Below, piece after piece: positions 1 through 7,662 of a DNA stretch of 26,010 nucleotides (position 1 is the first letter of the stretch; the number at the start of each line of letters is the position of its first letter). The stretch is taken from positions 1,466 to 27,475 of the forward strand of contig DHHD01000091.1 of the NCBI GenBank assembly GCA_002403105.1, in the 5' to 3' direction. The stretch is from Anaerolineaceae bacterium UBA4781 (GTDB lineage: Bacteria > Chloroflexota > Anaerolineae > Anaerolineales > Anaerolineaceae). The notes beneath the pieces were generated by a model. It ran no database searches. It saw nothing but the letters and a program-made list of their open reading frames with translations, and had not been told where the DNA came from. Made by a program: the position numbers and the translations under genes.

Positions 1-344
1 AAGCGCAGCCCGCTGTAATTGGATTTCGCCACCGCTCCCCAACAGTTAAATTCCTGAAAGAGAGCCAGCACATGGTCATCATCCGTACCGGGTTCAGGTT
101 GCATATCCACGATCAAGGGCGCATACCCGATCCGGCGCAGGGCTGCCACTGCAAACAGACCGCCGTCCAGGCAGTGCGCCTGGTGCTCACGTAGTACCTC
201 GATGGGGCTTCGATTTCTCTCCCCCGCGGGATACACAATACCATCCAAAAATTGCTGGATCAGGAAAGGAGTATTCATGGCTTGCATTTGGTTGAATGCA
301 CTTGCCGTCAGTAGCTGCTCAAAGCTTTCGATCATAGTAGACAT
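1..344 (-). CDS. Uncharacterised protein, N-terminal part (runs off left edge)
   Basis: The reading frame opens at ATG 344-342 (a second in-frame ATG lies three codons in) and stays open to the window edge, giving 114 codons with no stop. A weak GAAGGG-like ribosome site precedes the start. The protein has a Cys in the stretch HCLDGGLFAVAALRRIGY and, about 30 residues later, a His in DDDHVLALF, followed by WGAVAKSNYSGLR. A Cys followed by a His in this setting recalls transglutaminase/papain-like folds, but the third catalytic residue would lie outside the window. I do not recognise a named family. The C-terminus is missing only because of the window boundary, so nothing suggests the gene is broken. 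Confidence 0.7.
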   Translation of the reverse strand, partial: MSTMIESFEQLLTASAFNQMQAMNTPFLIQQFLDGIVYPAGERNRSPIEVLREHQAHCLDGGLFAVAALRRIGYAPLIVDMQPEPGTDDDHVLALFQEFNCWGAVAKSNYSGLR

Positions 345-547
345 GTTTTTTGCCCTTCACAAAGATTACCAAATAATTCTCCAGATTATACCCATTCTGG
401 CAGATCTTTTTTACGAGTGAATCTTGCTTTTGGTTAATCCGTGTTTACACATATTTGCGCTCTAGTTCAATGATTTTTACTTTTTACTAGAAGATGGTGG
501 TTGAAAATTTTTTGTTAATCGGATACTCTTTGAAAAATTAAGAAAAT

Positions 548-576
548 TTGATTAAAATTATTTAAACCATTATGAT
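548..576 (+). promoter_or_regulatory. Sigma-70-type promoter of the small basic protein
   Basis: TTGATT (548-553) and TATGAT (571-576) are separated by exactly 17 bp. Transcription would begin near 583, giving a leader of about 30 bases before the start codon at 613. The rest of 345-612 is AT-rich and shows nothing else. Confidence 0.6.
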
Positions 577-612
577 ATAAAGAGACTGGAAATAGTCAAA
601 GGAGGCATCAAA

Positions 613-744
613 ATGGGTGACCTTGGAAAGAAAGATAAAGGCAAGCGAGAACAAAGAAAGAAACCGAAGCTGACCATCAAAGAAAAGAGAAAACAGAAAA
701 AAGAAAAACACAGTAATACTGCTGGTATTTCAATTTCACAATAG
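613..744 (+). CDS. 43-residue Lys/Arg-rich small protein
   Basis: ATG 613 follows a near-perfect Shine-Dalgarno (AAAGGAGG, 598-605) at 7 bp spacing and the frame ends at TAG 742-744. The product begins MGDLGKKDKGKREQRKK and continues with a run of alternating Lys/Arg/Glu/Gln residues (TIKEKRKQKKEKH) before a short uncharged tail, NTAGISISQ. It has no signal peptide, membrane segment or cysteines, and is probably helical and highly positively charged. Short proteins starting with this kind of sequence occur widely as unnamed hypothetical proteins; nucleic-acid or ribosome binding is only an inference from charge. The strong ribosome site, a matching promoter and a terminator show that this is an independently expressed gene, although it is easily missed because of its length. 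Confidence 0.8.
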   Translation: MGDLGKKDKGKREQRKKPKLTIKEKRKQKKEKHSNTAGISISQ

Positions 745-840
745 CTAGAGCCTATATGGATAAGCCTGCAGATCAAAAGTCAGGTCATAGTGTATGTGCT
801 CTTGGTGAGACTTGAACAATTAACTAAGAGCTGACGATTT

Positions 841-871
841 TATTCCTCTCCTTTGGGGAGGAATATTTTTT
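841..871 (+). terminator. Intrinsic terminator of the small basic protein gene
   Basis: An 11-bp stem (841-851 with 855-865, one G-T pair) closes a TTT loop and is followed directly by six T residues (866-871). The T run follows only in the plus direction, so it ends transcription from 613-744. Confidence 0.88.
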
Positions 872-902
872 ACCACTGGTCATCCCTTTTGATAAAGTAT
901 TT

Positions 903-927
903 GCAAGAGTGAGACTTGAACGCTCGA
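903..927 (-). pseudogene. Decayed tRNA 3'-end fragment
   Basis: Over 27 positions starting here, 22 match the 3' part of the tRNA-Met gene at 12286-12357 in the same orientation (T arm plus the 3' acceptor strand). It shares the changed bases AACGCTCGA with the second decayed copy at 2586-2670, which suggests the two have a common origin. The anticodon arm is missing; a possible D-arm remnant (CGCCTACCGC) follows at about 937-946. Confidence 0.5.
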
Positions 928-1050
928 CTGCCTGTTCGCCTACCGCATTTCAAACTTCGTGCGTGAGCGTATGTGACCAACCCACTGGTTTAGCCATCCA
1001 TACCGCTTTTTCATCGCAATAATATGTCCTGCACGATTCCTAATAATGGG

Positions 1051-1080
1051 TATAATCAATTTCATTGTTTCGTGAACAAT
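1051..1080 (+). promoter_or_regulatory. Possible helicase promoter with an inverted repeat at the start region
   Basis: A perfect TATAAT (1051-1056) lacks a good -35 at 17 bp. Just after it is the inverted repeat ATTGTT-N5-AACAAT (1064-1080), where transcription would begin, an operator-like position. The resulting leader would be about 100 bases, long enough for post-transcriptional control, as is known for cold-inducible DEAD-box helicases. The promoter and operator are inference. Confidence 0.3.
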
Positions 1081-1168
1081 CTGTTCAAGAAATCAGCAGC
1101 GAAGTCATTCGCATAAACCAATTGGGTCAAGAGTACAACTTGGCTCTAAAGAGTCAAGGAGTATTTTA

Positions 1169-2425
1169 ATGCTTTTCGAACAATTTTCTTTTGACCCGCG
1201 TATCATCGCAGGTATTAAAACCGCCGGTTATACCAACCCTACCCCGATCCAGCAGCAAGCCATCCCTGTTGTGCTCAAGAAACGCGATATTCTTGGTTTG
1301 GCACAAACCGGTACCGGTAAAACTGCAGCCTTCATGCTTCCCATCCTGCAGCTTCTCAACATCCACCCAACGCGCCAGATCCGGGCACTCATCATCGTTC
1401 CAACTCGGGAACTCGCCGAACAGATCCATCAGACCACGATCGTTTTGGGGAAGAATACGCATGTGCGCAGTGCAACCATCTACGGAGGGGTAAGCAAAGG
1501 TCCGCAATTGGAATCATTGCGGCGTGGTGTGGATATCATCGTGGCATGTCCCGGTCGATTACTGGACCTGCTGAATAGCAACGCTATTGATCTATCGCAC
1601 GTTGAAGTGTTGGTGCTGGATGAAGCCGACCATATGTGCGACATGGGTTTCCTCCCTGATATTCGCCGTATTCTCAAGCGGGTACCGGTGCAGCGCCAGA
1701 CACTGTTCTTTGCAGCCACCATGCCAGATGAAATTCGTTCATTGGCAGAAAGTATTCTCCACAATCCGGTAACCGTGCAGATTGGCGTGATCGCCCCCAC
1801 GAAAACTGTGTCGCATGCACTGTATCCTGTATCTCAATTACTGAAGACCGCACTGGTCACGGCTTTATTACGACAGCTAAATTCTGATCGGGTGTTGATT
1901 TTCACCCGAACCAAGCACCGGGCGCGCAGCCTGGCGCACAAGCTGGAGCTTGAGGGCTTTCGCACCTCAGCGCTGCAGGGAAACATGTCACAGAACCAGC
2001 GACAAGGGGCTCTGGATGGTTTTCGCAAGGGTAAATATGATATTCTCGTCGCTACCGATATCGCCGCACGCGGTATTGACGTATCGGATATAACCCATGT
2101 CATCAATTTTGATATGCCAGACACAGTAGATGCTTATATTCACCGCATCGGTCGCACCGGGCGCGCTCAAGCAACAGGTAAAGCTTTTACTTTCTGCGTG
2201 CCGGAAGATGGGGGAATGATCCATGATATCGAGAAAGTGCTGGGTGCCAGGATCGAGCGAGAACACCTGCCCGGTTTTAATTACACTACCCGCACATCTG
2301 AAAGTCAGTCTCAGCAAAATCGTCCAAACCAACCACGGCAGTTCTACTCAAACTCGGGGCGTGATCGATCCGGAAACCCTAAGGCGCATGCAACCAAAGT
2401 TAAAACAATACAGCCGGTCAGGTAG
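1169..2425 (+). CDS. DEAD-box ATP-dependent RNA helicase (RhlE/DeaD type)
   Basis: ATP-dependent RNA unwinding enzyme expected to act in ribosome assembly or mRNA turnover. Motifs appear in order: Q motif GYTNPTPIQ (20-28), Walker A AQTGTGKT (45-52), PTRELA (78-83), CPGR instead of the usual TPGR, DEAD, FFAAT instead of SAT (motif III), LIFTRT (IV), ATDIAARGIDV (V) and HRIGRTGRA (VI). After the two RecA-like domains comes a tail rich in Asn, Gln, Arg and Pro, typical of RNA-binding extensions. The start is ATG 1169, preceded by AAGGAG at 8 bp. At 418 residues it has normal length for the RhlE-like group. It stands alone, between decayed tRNA fragments, and no terminator was seen after it. The subfamily (RhlE versus DeaD/CshA) cannot be settled by eye. 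Confidence 0.95.
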   Translation: MLFEQFSFDPRIIAGIKTAGYTNPTPIQQQAIPVVLKKRDILGLAQTGTGKTAAFMLPILQLLNIHPTRQIRALIIVPTRELAEQIHQTTIVLGKNTHVRSATIYGGVSKGPQLESLRRGVDIIVACPGRLLDLLNSNAIDLSHVEVLVLDEADHMCDMGFLPDIRRILKRVPVQRQTLFFAATMPDEIRSLAESILHNPVTVQIGVIAPTKTVSHALYPVSQLLKTALVTALLRQLNSDRVLIFTRTKHRARSLAHKLELEGFRTSALQGNMSQNQRQGALDGFRKGKYDILVATDIAARGIDVSDITHVINFDMPDTVDAYIHRIGRTGRAQATGKAFTFCVPEDGGMIHDIEKVLGARIEREHLPGFNYTTRTSESQSQQNRPNQPRQFYSNSGRDRSGNPKAHATKVKTIQPVR

Positions 2426-2585
2426 CTCATCGTCATTATGGAACGATCTGGGCGAGGTTTTTGCCTTCATAGCAAGTTCCCCTCTCTGTTAAGTCATCCG
2501 GACTTGTATCATTTCGCTCACCGATCTGGCAAAGTACTTGTGCGAGTATTTTTGATCGTGATATTTAAATAATAAGATAGAGAGA

Positions 2586-2670
2586 GAGAGTAAGATTTAA
2601 ACGCTCGACCAAGGGCTTATGGGCTTTCGCTTTTCATGTGAAAAAGTGGAAGATCTTCTCTACCGCTGAG
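2586..2670 (-). pseudogene. Decayed tRNA-Met-like gene with an insertion in the anticodon arm
   Basis: Read on the minus strand it has a D arm (CTCAGCGGTAGAG), the anticodon-to-variable stretch CATAAGCCCTTGGTCG identical to the live gene, and a T arm with several substitutions. About 30 extra bases, including the near-palindrome CTTTTCATGTGAAAAAG, interrupt the anticodon arm, and no acceptor stem can form. It shares AACGCTCGA with the fragment at 903-927. It is unlikely to give a functional tRNA. Confidence 0.65.
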
Positions 2671-2704
2671 TATAAATTTTATATTTACCAAGTTAAATAA
2701 ATAT

Positions 2705-2750
2705 ATGGCGAGAGTGAGATTTGAACTCACGACCAAGGGCTTATGAGTCC
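2705..2750 (-). repeat. Distal attachment-like repeat (46-bp 3' copy of tRNA-Met)
   Basis: Identical over 46 bp to 12285-12330, covering the tRNA from the anticodon loop through the 3' discriminator base. Beyond 2750 the match stops abruptly (T2751 versus C12331) and only loose similarity to a D arm remains. The flanks before 2705 also differ from those at the tRNA. Confidence 0.8.
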
Positions 2751-3067
2751 TATGCCCATCCACCATGCTTCTATACCCCCACAGGTGGAATATTTCGTGA
2801 ATTCTAATATTTTTAGCCTATATATGGCGGTTGTTAATTTTCAATAATCCTATGCTCTATTATAAATCAGGATATTTAGAAAAACGGAAGAACTTACTAA
2901 TTAAGAGTCAGGTCATAGTAAATCTATAATCTATTATCTCGTTATGCGCTTTAAAGGCATTATTTAATAAATCCATCTTAATACATTAAGTAAATACTTT
3001 TTATTATACACATAGTTTAATTTTGTAGCTAAATGGATCAAAGCACCTACAGACGAAAAATCGCTAT
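2751..3067. other. AT-rich gene-free stretch
   Basis: This stretch lies between the distal tRNA repeat and the end of the ATPase gene. It holds no start/stop frame worth calling and no clear terminator for the island operon. Confidence 0.4.
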
Positions 3068-6000
3068 CTAAAACTGTAGAAAATGATCCCCAATCCTGCC
3101 GGCTAGAGATGTCTGCCGGTATTCTTCCAGTCCAGCCAGGTTTAATAAATTAGCAAAACAGCAGTATGCAGCCGGGTTAACTGAGTCGTTCTCGCTTCCC
3201 AGCCAGCGGATGACCTGATTCCGCACATAATTCGCTGCCGTCAGACTCTCCCTGCCACGACTGTTGCTTTCTGAATCCAAAAATAACTCGCGAAACTCAA
3301 GGACCATTTTCCTCTTGGTCAATCGCCTTACCTCCGCATAAAATAAACAACTATTCCTGCATTTTCGGCACACCAAAAATGGCCCGGATTCTTTTTCCAA
3401 ATTGGCAAGATAGGATTCTCTGAAAATCTTCAAACTTTCTGGATATTCATTCTGTTCTTCCCGAGGACCCAACCCTATCAAACATTCCGTAAGTTGACTA
3501 CGTAGGTTGTCAGAAATTGAATAACGCCAATTCCTTTCCTTTCGCCTTTCCTCTAACGCTCCACTGATCCCAAAAATTATGGTAGCTAAAAAGACCTCTT
3601 GTTTCTGTTTTGCGTCAAGATGGGTACTTTCAGTTGCAACCTTCAGGTTCAATTCTTTCAATAACCTACTCAAACCCGCGGGAGCCTGCGCAGCCCGTAG
3701 CAAGACGCTTGCCCAAAAATCCGGAGGTAATAAACCGGACAATATCTTTTGGCAGCTATCCAGAACCATGGCATCCGGCCGGTTCAGCCGGGTCGCGCTC
3801 AAACCGTATTTTTGGAAGTCAGGCACCTTAGAGTACGAACCCAGATCAATGAATTGGTTGGCCAACTGAGCAACTTCATTGGATGAGGGTGCTTGCAAGC
3901 GTTGATTACGATGAAAATCTTCGACTTGGATTAATAAAGGATGGTCATCCCCTTCGGAAAAAACGATCGCCTCGCCAGGTTTCAATGTCGCCATTCGTTT
4001 GATCTGTGCATCACTCATATTCATGGAAAAGCCCAGCGTTTGGCGGTCATCTTGGGCCAGCAGTTTATGCACGATTTTCAGATTGGTGTTTTTGATCACA
4101 TCCGGGGTAATCTTTCCTGGAATCTGTTCTGCTGCCAAGACTCCTTGGTTGTAAAAGCGTATCTCTGCCAGCATGCTCATGAAAACGTCCGTAGCCTGCG
4201 CATGTAAATTAGATGATTCAGTATCCACCTGCGTATTGGTGTTCTTCAGCAGTCGGTGGGCTTCTTCCACCACCAATAGATGCTGGAAATCTTTCGGCAG
4301 TTTTCCCTCCGCGGCCTGCATGCGCCGATAGCCGTAGATACGTGCGAAGACCAACCCGATGATGAATGTCTTTTCCTCATCATTCCCGATGTTCTCCAAT
4401 TCAAGCACAACTGGATGATTAAGCAACTTTTCAAATGGGATGCCCCGCGGTGTATCAAGCATCAATCCCTTAGCGCCTATTCGCAATGCGCCAATGCGCG
4501 CTTTCAGTCCCGCAGTCACATCCTGCTCTACCTTAGACTCATAGCCTAAGCGGGAAGTCACTTCTCCAACCTTTTCATATAGATCAGTCAATGTCGGGAA
4601 AATTGGATAATGATTGCGCGCTTCCCATTCCTCATCTCCAATTAACGGGTTGGATTCCGTGGCGAGATTCCAGCCTTTATCCTCATAAACCTCATACAAA
4701 GCTATCTCGAGGATATAAGGCATGGGGGTGTAGAGAATAAAAGCGGCATTAAAGACCGCTTTCAAGAAATCAATGTGATTGAGCAGAGCTGTGTTTCCCG
4801 GCTGGCTGCCCACATCAAACTCGAAAGGATTGATACGGAAGGGAGAGATTACATCGCTGCCTAGAGTATACACACGCAGATCCGGCACAGGACCCTGGGC
4901 ATGCAGATAGGTACTGTCAATCTCTCCCAGAAGGGACCGGTATTCCCGCTTTACGGGTTCAATGACCATAAATGGAATTGGAGAAGGCTGCCTGCGAAGC
5001 TGGTAGAGTAGATTCAGGATAGTTGTTGTTTTCCCGCTTCCGGTTACGCCAGCTACAATCCCATGTTTGGATAACTGGCCGATAGCCACTGAATAGATAT
5101 TGCCGGATTGTTTTTCATTCCACTTTATCTGACCCAAATCAAGTCTGGGGCCGGTCTCTACTTCTTTTTCAATATCAAAAACGGAATAATCCCTTATTTC
5201 ATACCCCGGTGCTTCCTCAATTGGTGGTTTGCACAGCAGCGCCAATTCATCAGAACTGAGATAGGTTTGAAATTTTTCCGGTCTTTCTCCGTTCGGCCGG
5301 CACATATGGACCTGCAGCCTTTCCGGCCATGAATCCTTGCCTGAATAAACGCCCCGCAGCAGTGCTGCTAGGTTTTCAGCAGCAGCTTGGTCAGGTGCCC
5401 CAAAATAGATAGAAGTCTGCCATCGCCCTGTCCGCATGAAGGCGTCCACGCGATCCAATTGGCGCTCATATATCCGGGCGGCATATTCAGCCTGACGATT
5501 GATGATCTCGCCCCCTAACATCTCTGAAGAAGTGATTGTAGCCCGGTTGGCATCTTGCTGGGTTTGCTGGATTGATTTCTGCAGCTGGCTGTGCTTCATT
5601 GGTAGAATATTTGCCAGGATTTCCAGGATTTCTTTACGCTCGTCGATCAATTCCTCAGCCGGCCGGGCATACGCTTGCACAATGAATATCCAATTTTTTC
5701 CCTGTAAGCCGCGAATAACTCTTTCCAGCATGGTTGGAATCATCGGCCATGATTGAGATTGAATATGAGATGGTATCCCGAAGCTGGTTTTTAAGGACGG
5801 GATCCCGCTGAGCATACCCATCTGATTTTGGTTTTCCGCTAATTGGTCAGCAAGATTTTGAATTGGATTATTATCCAGAACTATCCCTGGAAACGTGCTG
5901 CCGAGCGTATCCAATAACGATTGTGATTCTTTTAGGGAATAAAAGATTCTGATTCCGCATACCGTGCTTTGAACGACGAAGGTAAGATAATTCTGGTAGA

Positions 6001-6211
6001 CATGGGCAGAGGTTGCGAAATCGATACTATGCTGTAGGATTGAACCAACTGGCTCCTCCTCCCAAAAGCTTGATAAAGATCGGACTTGATGAAATGGTAT
6101 TCCGTCAAGAATATCTGATAATTGAATAGAAATTGGGTGTTGTGATTGGATATCATTACGCTCACACTGGTTAATCCAATCCTCTACGTTTGAATTCAAA
6201 TTGGGTAGCAT
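3068..6211 (-). CDS. HerA/FtsK-type P-loop ATPase (DUF87-like), 1047 aa
   Basis: Last gene of the island transcription unit. The N-terminal ~370 residues have no motif I recognise. A P-loop ATPase core follows, with Walker A GVTGSGKT (388-395), a Walker B-like strand HLLVVEEAH (644-652) and the arrangement VLAAEQIPGKI / NTNLKIVHKL typical of HerA and VirB4-like ATPases, which pump or translocate DNA as hexamers. The C-terminal region carries CRKCRNSC (Cys 948, 951, 955), a possible metal site. The start ATG 6211 is 7 bp after the stop of the upstream gene and has only a weak ribosome site, so translational coupling is likely. The partner would be the nuclease-like protein encoded two genes upstream, by analogy with HerA-NurA pairs. 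The ATPase assignment is secure; substrate and partner are inference. Confidence 0.88.
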   Translation of the reverse strand: MLPNLNSNVEDWINQCERNDIQSQHPISIQLSDILDGIPFHQVRSLSSFWEEEPVGSILQHSIDFATSAHVYQNYLTFVVQSTVCGIRIFYSLKESQSLLDTLGSTFPGIVLDNNPIQNLADQLAENQNQMGMLSGIPSLKTSFGIPSHIQSQSWPMIPTMLERVIRGLQGKNWIFIVQAYARPAEELIDERKEILEILANILPMKHSQLQKSIQQTQQDANRATITSSEMLGGEIINRQAEYAARIYERQLDRVDAFMRTGRWQTSIYFGAPDQAAAENLAALLRGVYSGKDSWPERLQVHMCRPNGERPEKFQTYLSSDELALLCKPPIEEAPGYEIRDYSVFDIEKEVETGPRLDLGQIKWNEKQSGNIYSVAIGQLSKHGIVAGVTGSGKTTTILNLLYQLRRQPSPIPFMVIEPVKREYRSLLGEIDSTYLHAQGPVPDLRVYTLGSDVISPFRINPFEFDVGSQPGNTALLNHIDFLKAVFNAAFILYTPMPYILEIALYEVYEDKGWNLATESNPLIGDEEWEARNHYPIFPTLTDLYEKVGEVTSRLGYESKVEQDVTAGLKARIGALRIGAKGLMLDTPRGIPFEKLLNHPVVLELENIGNDEEKTFIIGLVFARIYGYRRMQAAEGKLPKDFQHLLVVEEAHRLLKNTNTQVDTESSNLHAQATDVFMSMLAEIRFYNQGVLAAEQIPGKITPDVIKNTNLKIVHKLLAQDDRQTLGFSMNMSDAQIKRMATLKPGEAIVFSEGDDHPLLIQVEDFHRNQRLQAPSSNEVAQLANQFIDLGSYSKVPDFQKYGLSATRLNRPDAMVLDSCQKILSGLLPPDFWASVLLRAAQAPAGLSRLLKELNLKVATESTHLDAKQKQEVFLATIIFGISGALEERRKERNWRYSISDNLRSQLTECLIGLGPREEQNEYPESLKIFRESYLANLEKESGPFLVCRKCRNSCLFYAEVRRLTKRKMVLEFRELFLDSESNSRGRESLTAANYVRNQVIRWLGSENDSVNPAAYCCFANLLNLAGLEEYRQTSLAGRIGDHFLQF

Positions 6212-6218
6212 TTTCTTA

Positions 6219-6956
6219 TCATCTCAACCTGATTTCCGCATTAACTGTATGATTGAAGCCTCTATTCATCACGACAACACCCGTTATTTCTCTCCCCCAG
6301 ACAGATACATAATCACATATATTAATGCCTGCGCCGACCATGTCTTTTTCTATACGAACATCCACAACACCTCTCGCCGGTGATTCAATCCGCAATATTT
6401 CGATTGTTTTCATGTCTTTGGGTTTCTTGGATCCCAATGCCCAGGACATGAATAAATATTTTATATCAATGAAAAACAGGACTGTTTTTGCTCCAATACT
6501 TAATAAGTCGCCTGTTTTAAAACCGCGATCAACATTTTGGGTTTGCCGAATATCTAAAACTTTGCCTTCAACCAGACTCGGCCCCCATCGATAAAACTTT
6601 TGGGGCAGAGGATGGTGAGGAGCATGAATAGGGGAAGTTTTCCTCACTGAAGCCAGCTGAGGCATTGGCTTAGGAGCAACTGCCGGGGATGAGGCTGGAC
6701 TCGCGGGCAGAACATGCGGCTGTTTGTGGAGAATTGTTTGTCGGGGGATAGGCGGGGGAGGATTCTTCTGAGTGGGGCTATGAATTGTACCGGAAGGATT
6801 AGTAGGCTTGGATGGTTTTGGCATGTTGCCTGAATCAGATGAATGTGGTTGAGCCGCGCTTCCAGCTTGAATTGACGGCAGTACCGTTCCGCAATTGGAG
6901 CATCGATATTCATTAGTAAATGTTACCCACCCGCAGCTTGGACACTTTCTCTGCAT
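6219..6956 (-). CDS. Zinc-ribbon protein with Pro-rich linker and beta-rich C-terminal domain
   Basis: 245 residues in three parts. Residues 1-25 form a zinc ribbon (CPSCGW ... CSNCG). Residues ~30-125 are a low-complexity Pro/Ser/Ala/Gln linker. Residues ~130-245 form a probable all-beta domain, starting RWGPSLVEGKVLDIR and ending NAEIRLR, with alternating hydrophobic residues and no catalytic motif that I can identify. The start ATG 6956 has GGAG upstream. Its place between the nuclease-like gene and the ATPase suggests a structural or adaptor subunit. Zinc ribbons recur in three of the seven island products, which may reflect a shared interaction mode. Function unknown. Confidence 0.82.
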   Translation of the reverse strand: MQRKCPSCGWVTFTNEYRCSNCGTVLPSIQAGSAAQPHSSDSGNMPKPSKPTNPSGTIHSPTQKNPPPPIPRQTILHKQPHVLPASPASSPAVAPKPMPQLASVRKTSPIHAPHHPLPQKFYRWGPSLVEGKVLDIRQTQNVDRGFKTGDLLSIGAKTVLFFIDIKYLFMSWALGSKKPKDMKTIEILRIESPARGVVDVRIEKDMVGAGINICDYVSVWGREITGVVVMNRGFNHTVNAEIRLR

Positions 6957-7023
6957 TTATTTTTCTCCATTCCCGGTCGTCGCGCCAACCGGCAAAATTA
7001 CCAAGTAATTTATCTTTAACTGA

Positions 7024-7632
7024 TCAAAATGGCTGCTCGAATTCATCCGCGTACCACTTGCCAATCTCTTTCCAAGTCAAATCCGGTTGGCCTTCAAAAG
7101 CTTTCACTTCAAGCGTTGCAGGATTGGTCGTGATCACAATCCGTCGAACCCTGGATGCTCCGGTATCTAAAATCTCCCGGCCAATCTCCGCATTACCCGC
7201 TGTGAATCTCTCATTTTCGGGAGATAACATCAAACGAGCATTTCGGTCTACCCATCCCGGTTGCATTTGATCTTCCCGCAGCGCCCTGATTTCCCGTTCA
7301 TCACACTTGGCTTCAATAACAACCGGTCGGTTTCGCCCTTCCAGATAGACGGTGTCAATGCCATGCCCGCCGCGGGATTGATCGAAACGCGGGTCCGGCA
7401 CCAAACCTAATTTCTCCGTTGCAACCCTTTCAGCAATGCCTTCGCCGATTTCGCCCTGAAAACGGCTCCAACATCCAGAGTGCCACTGTTGTTCTCTCCT
7501 CTCGTTTTCAAGAGTATGTTCCACATGCGTGTCGCCCTCTTCTACTTTCTCAGTGATTGGATCTAATGCTTCATCTTCGACAGGCTCATTGATTTCCGCT
7601 TCAGGCATTTCAAAGACATTCTTTCCACTCAT
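7024..7632 (-). CDS. PD-(D/E)XK (restriction-endonuclease-fold) nuclease-like protein
   Basis: 202 residues. The first ~50 are strongly acidic (many Glu/Asp) and probably disordered. A domain follows with the signature of the PD-(D/E)XK nuclease superfamily: helical Glu in GEIGEGIAERV (Glu61/Glu64), Asp93 in GGHGIDTVYL, and Glu107-x-Lys109 in PVVIEAKCD. These are the metal-binding and catalytic residues of that fold and all look present, so activity on DNA is plausible. The start ATG 7632 is preceded by AGGAG at good spacing, and 30 bp separate it from the kinase gene upstream. A related role, such as a non-cleaving DNA-binding subunit, cannot be excluded. Detection rests on motif spacing, not on a database match. 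Confidence 0.75.
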   Translation of the reverse strand: MSGKNVFEMPEAEINEPVEDEALDPITEKVEEGDTHVEHTLENERREQQWHSGCWSRFQGEIGEGIAERVATEKLGLVPDPRFDQSRGGHGIDTVYLEGRNRPVVIEAKCDEREIRALREDQMQPGWVDRNARLMLSPENERFTAGNAEIGREILDTGASRVRRIVITTNPATLEVKAFEGQPDLTWKEIGKWYADEFEQPF

Positions 7633-7662
7633 GGAAGTTCTCCTGGATTATTTGGGGTTCAA

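Larger units (their letters stand above)
745..1168. other. Gene-free stretch with terminator and tRNA T-arm-like fragments
   Basis: This gap contains the terminator of the small gene, two short minus-strand fragments resembling a tRNA T arm (805-817 and 903-927, sharing the 13-mer GTGAGACTTGAAC in the plus reading) and the leader of the helicase gene. Nothing else convincing was seen. Confidence 0.5.

Noticed and set aside
570..776. Minus-strand frame of 68 codons across the small basic protein gene
   Set aside because: It is the complement of a Lys/Glu-rich coding sequence and covers its promoter and ribosome site; no initiation signal.
778..2919. 14-base direct repeat AGTCAGGTCATAGT at 778-791 and 2906-2919, flanking the helicase region
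   Set aside because: A 14-mer shared once in a 26-kb window is expected by chance; no extension of the match.
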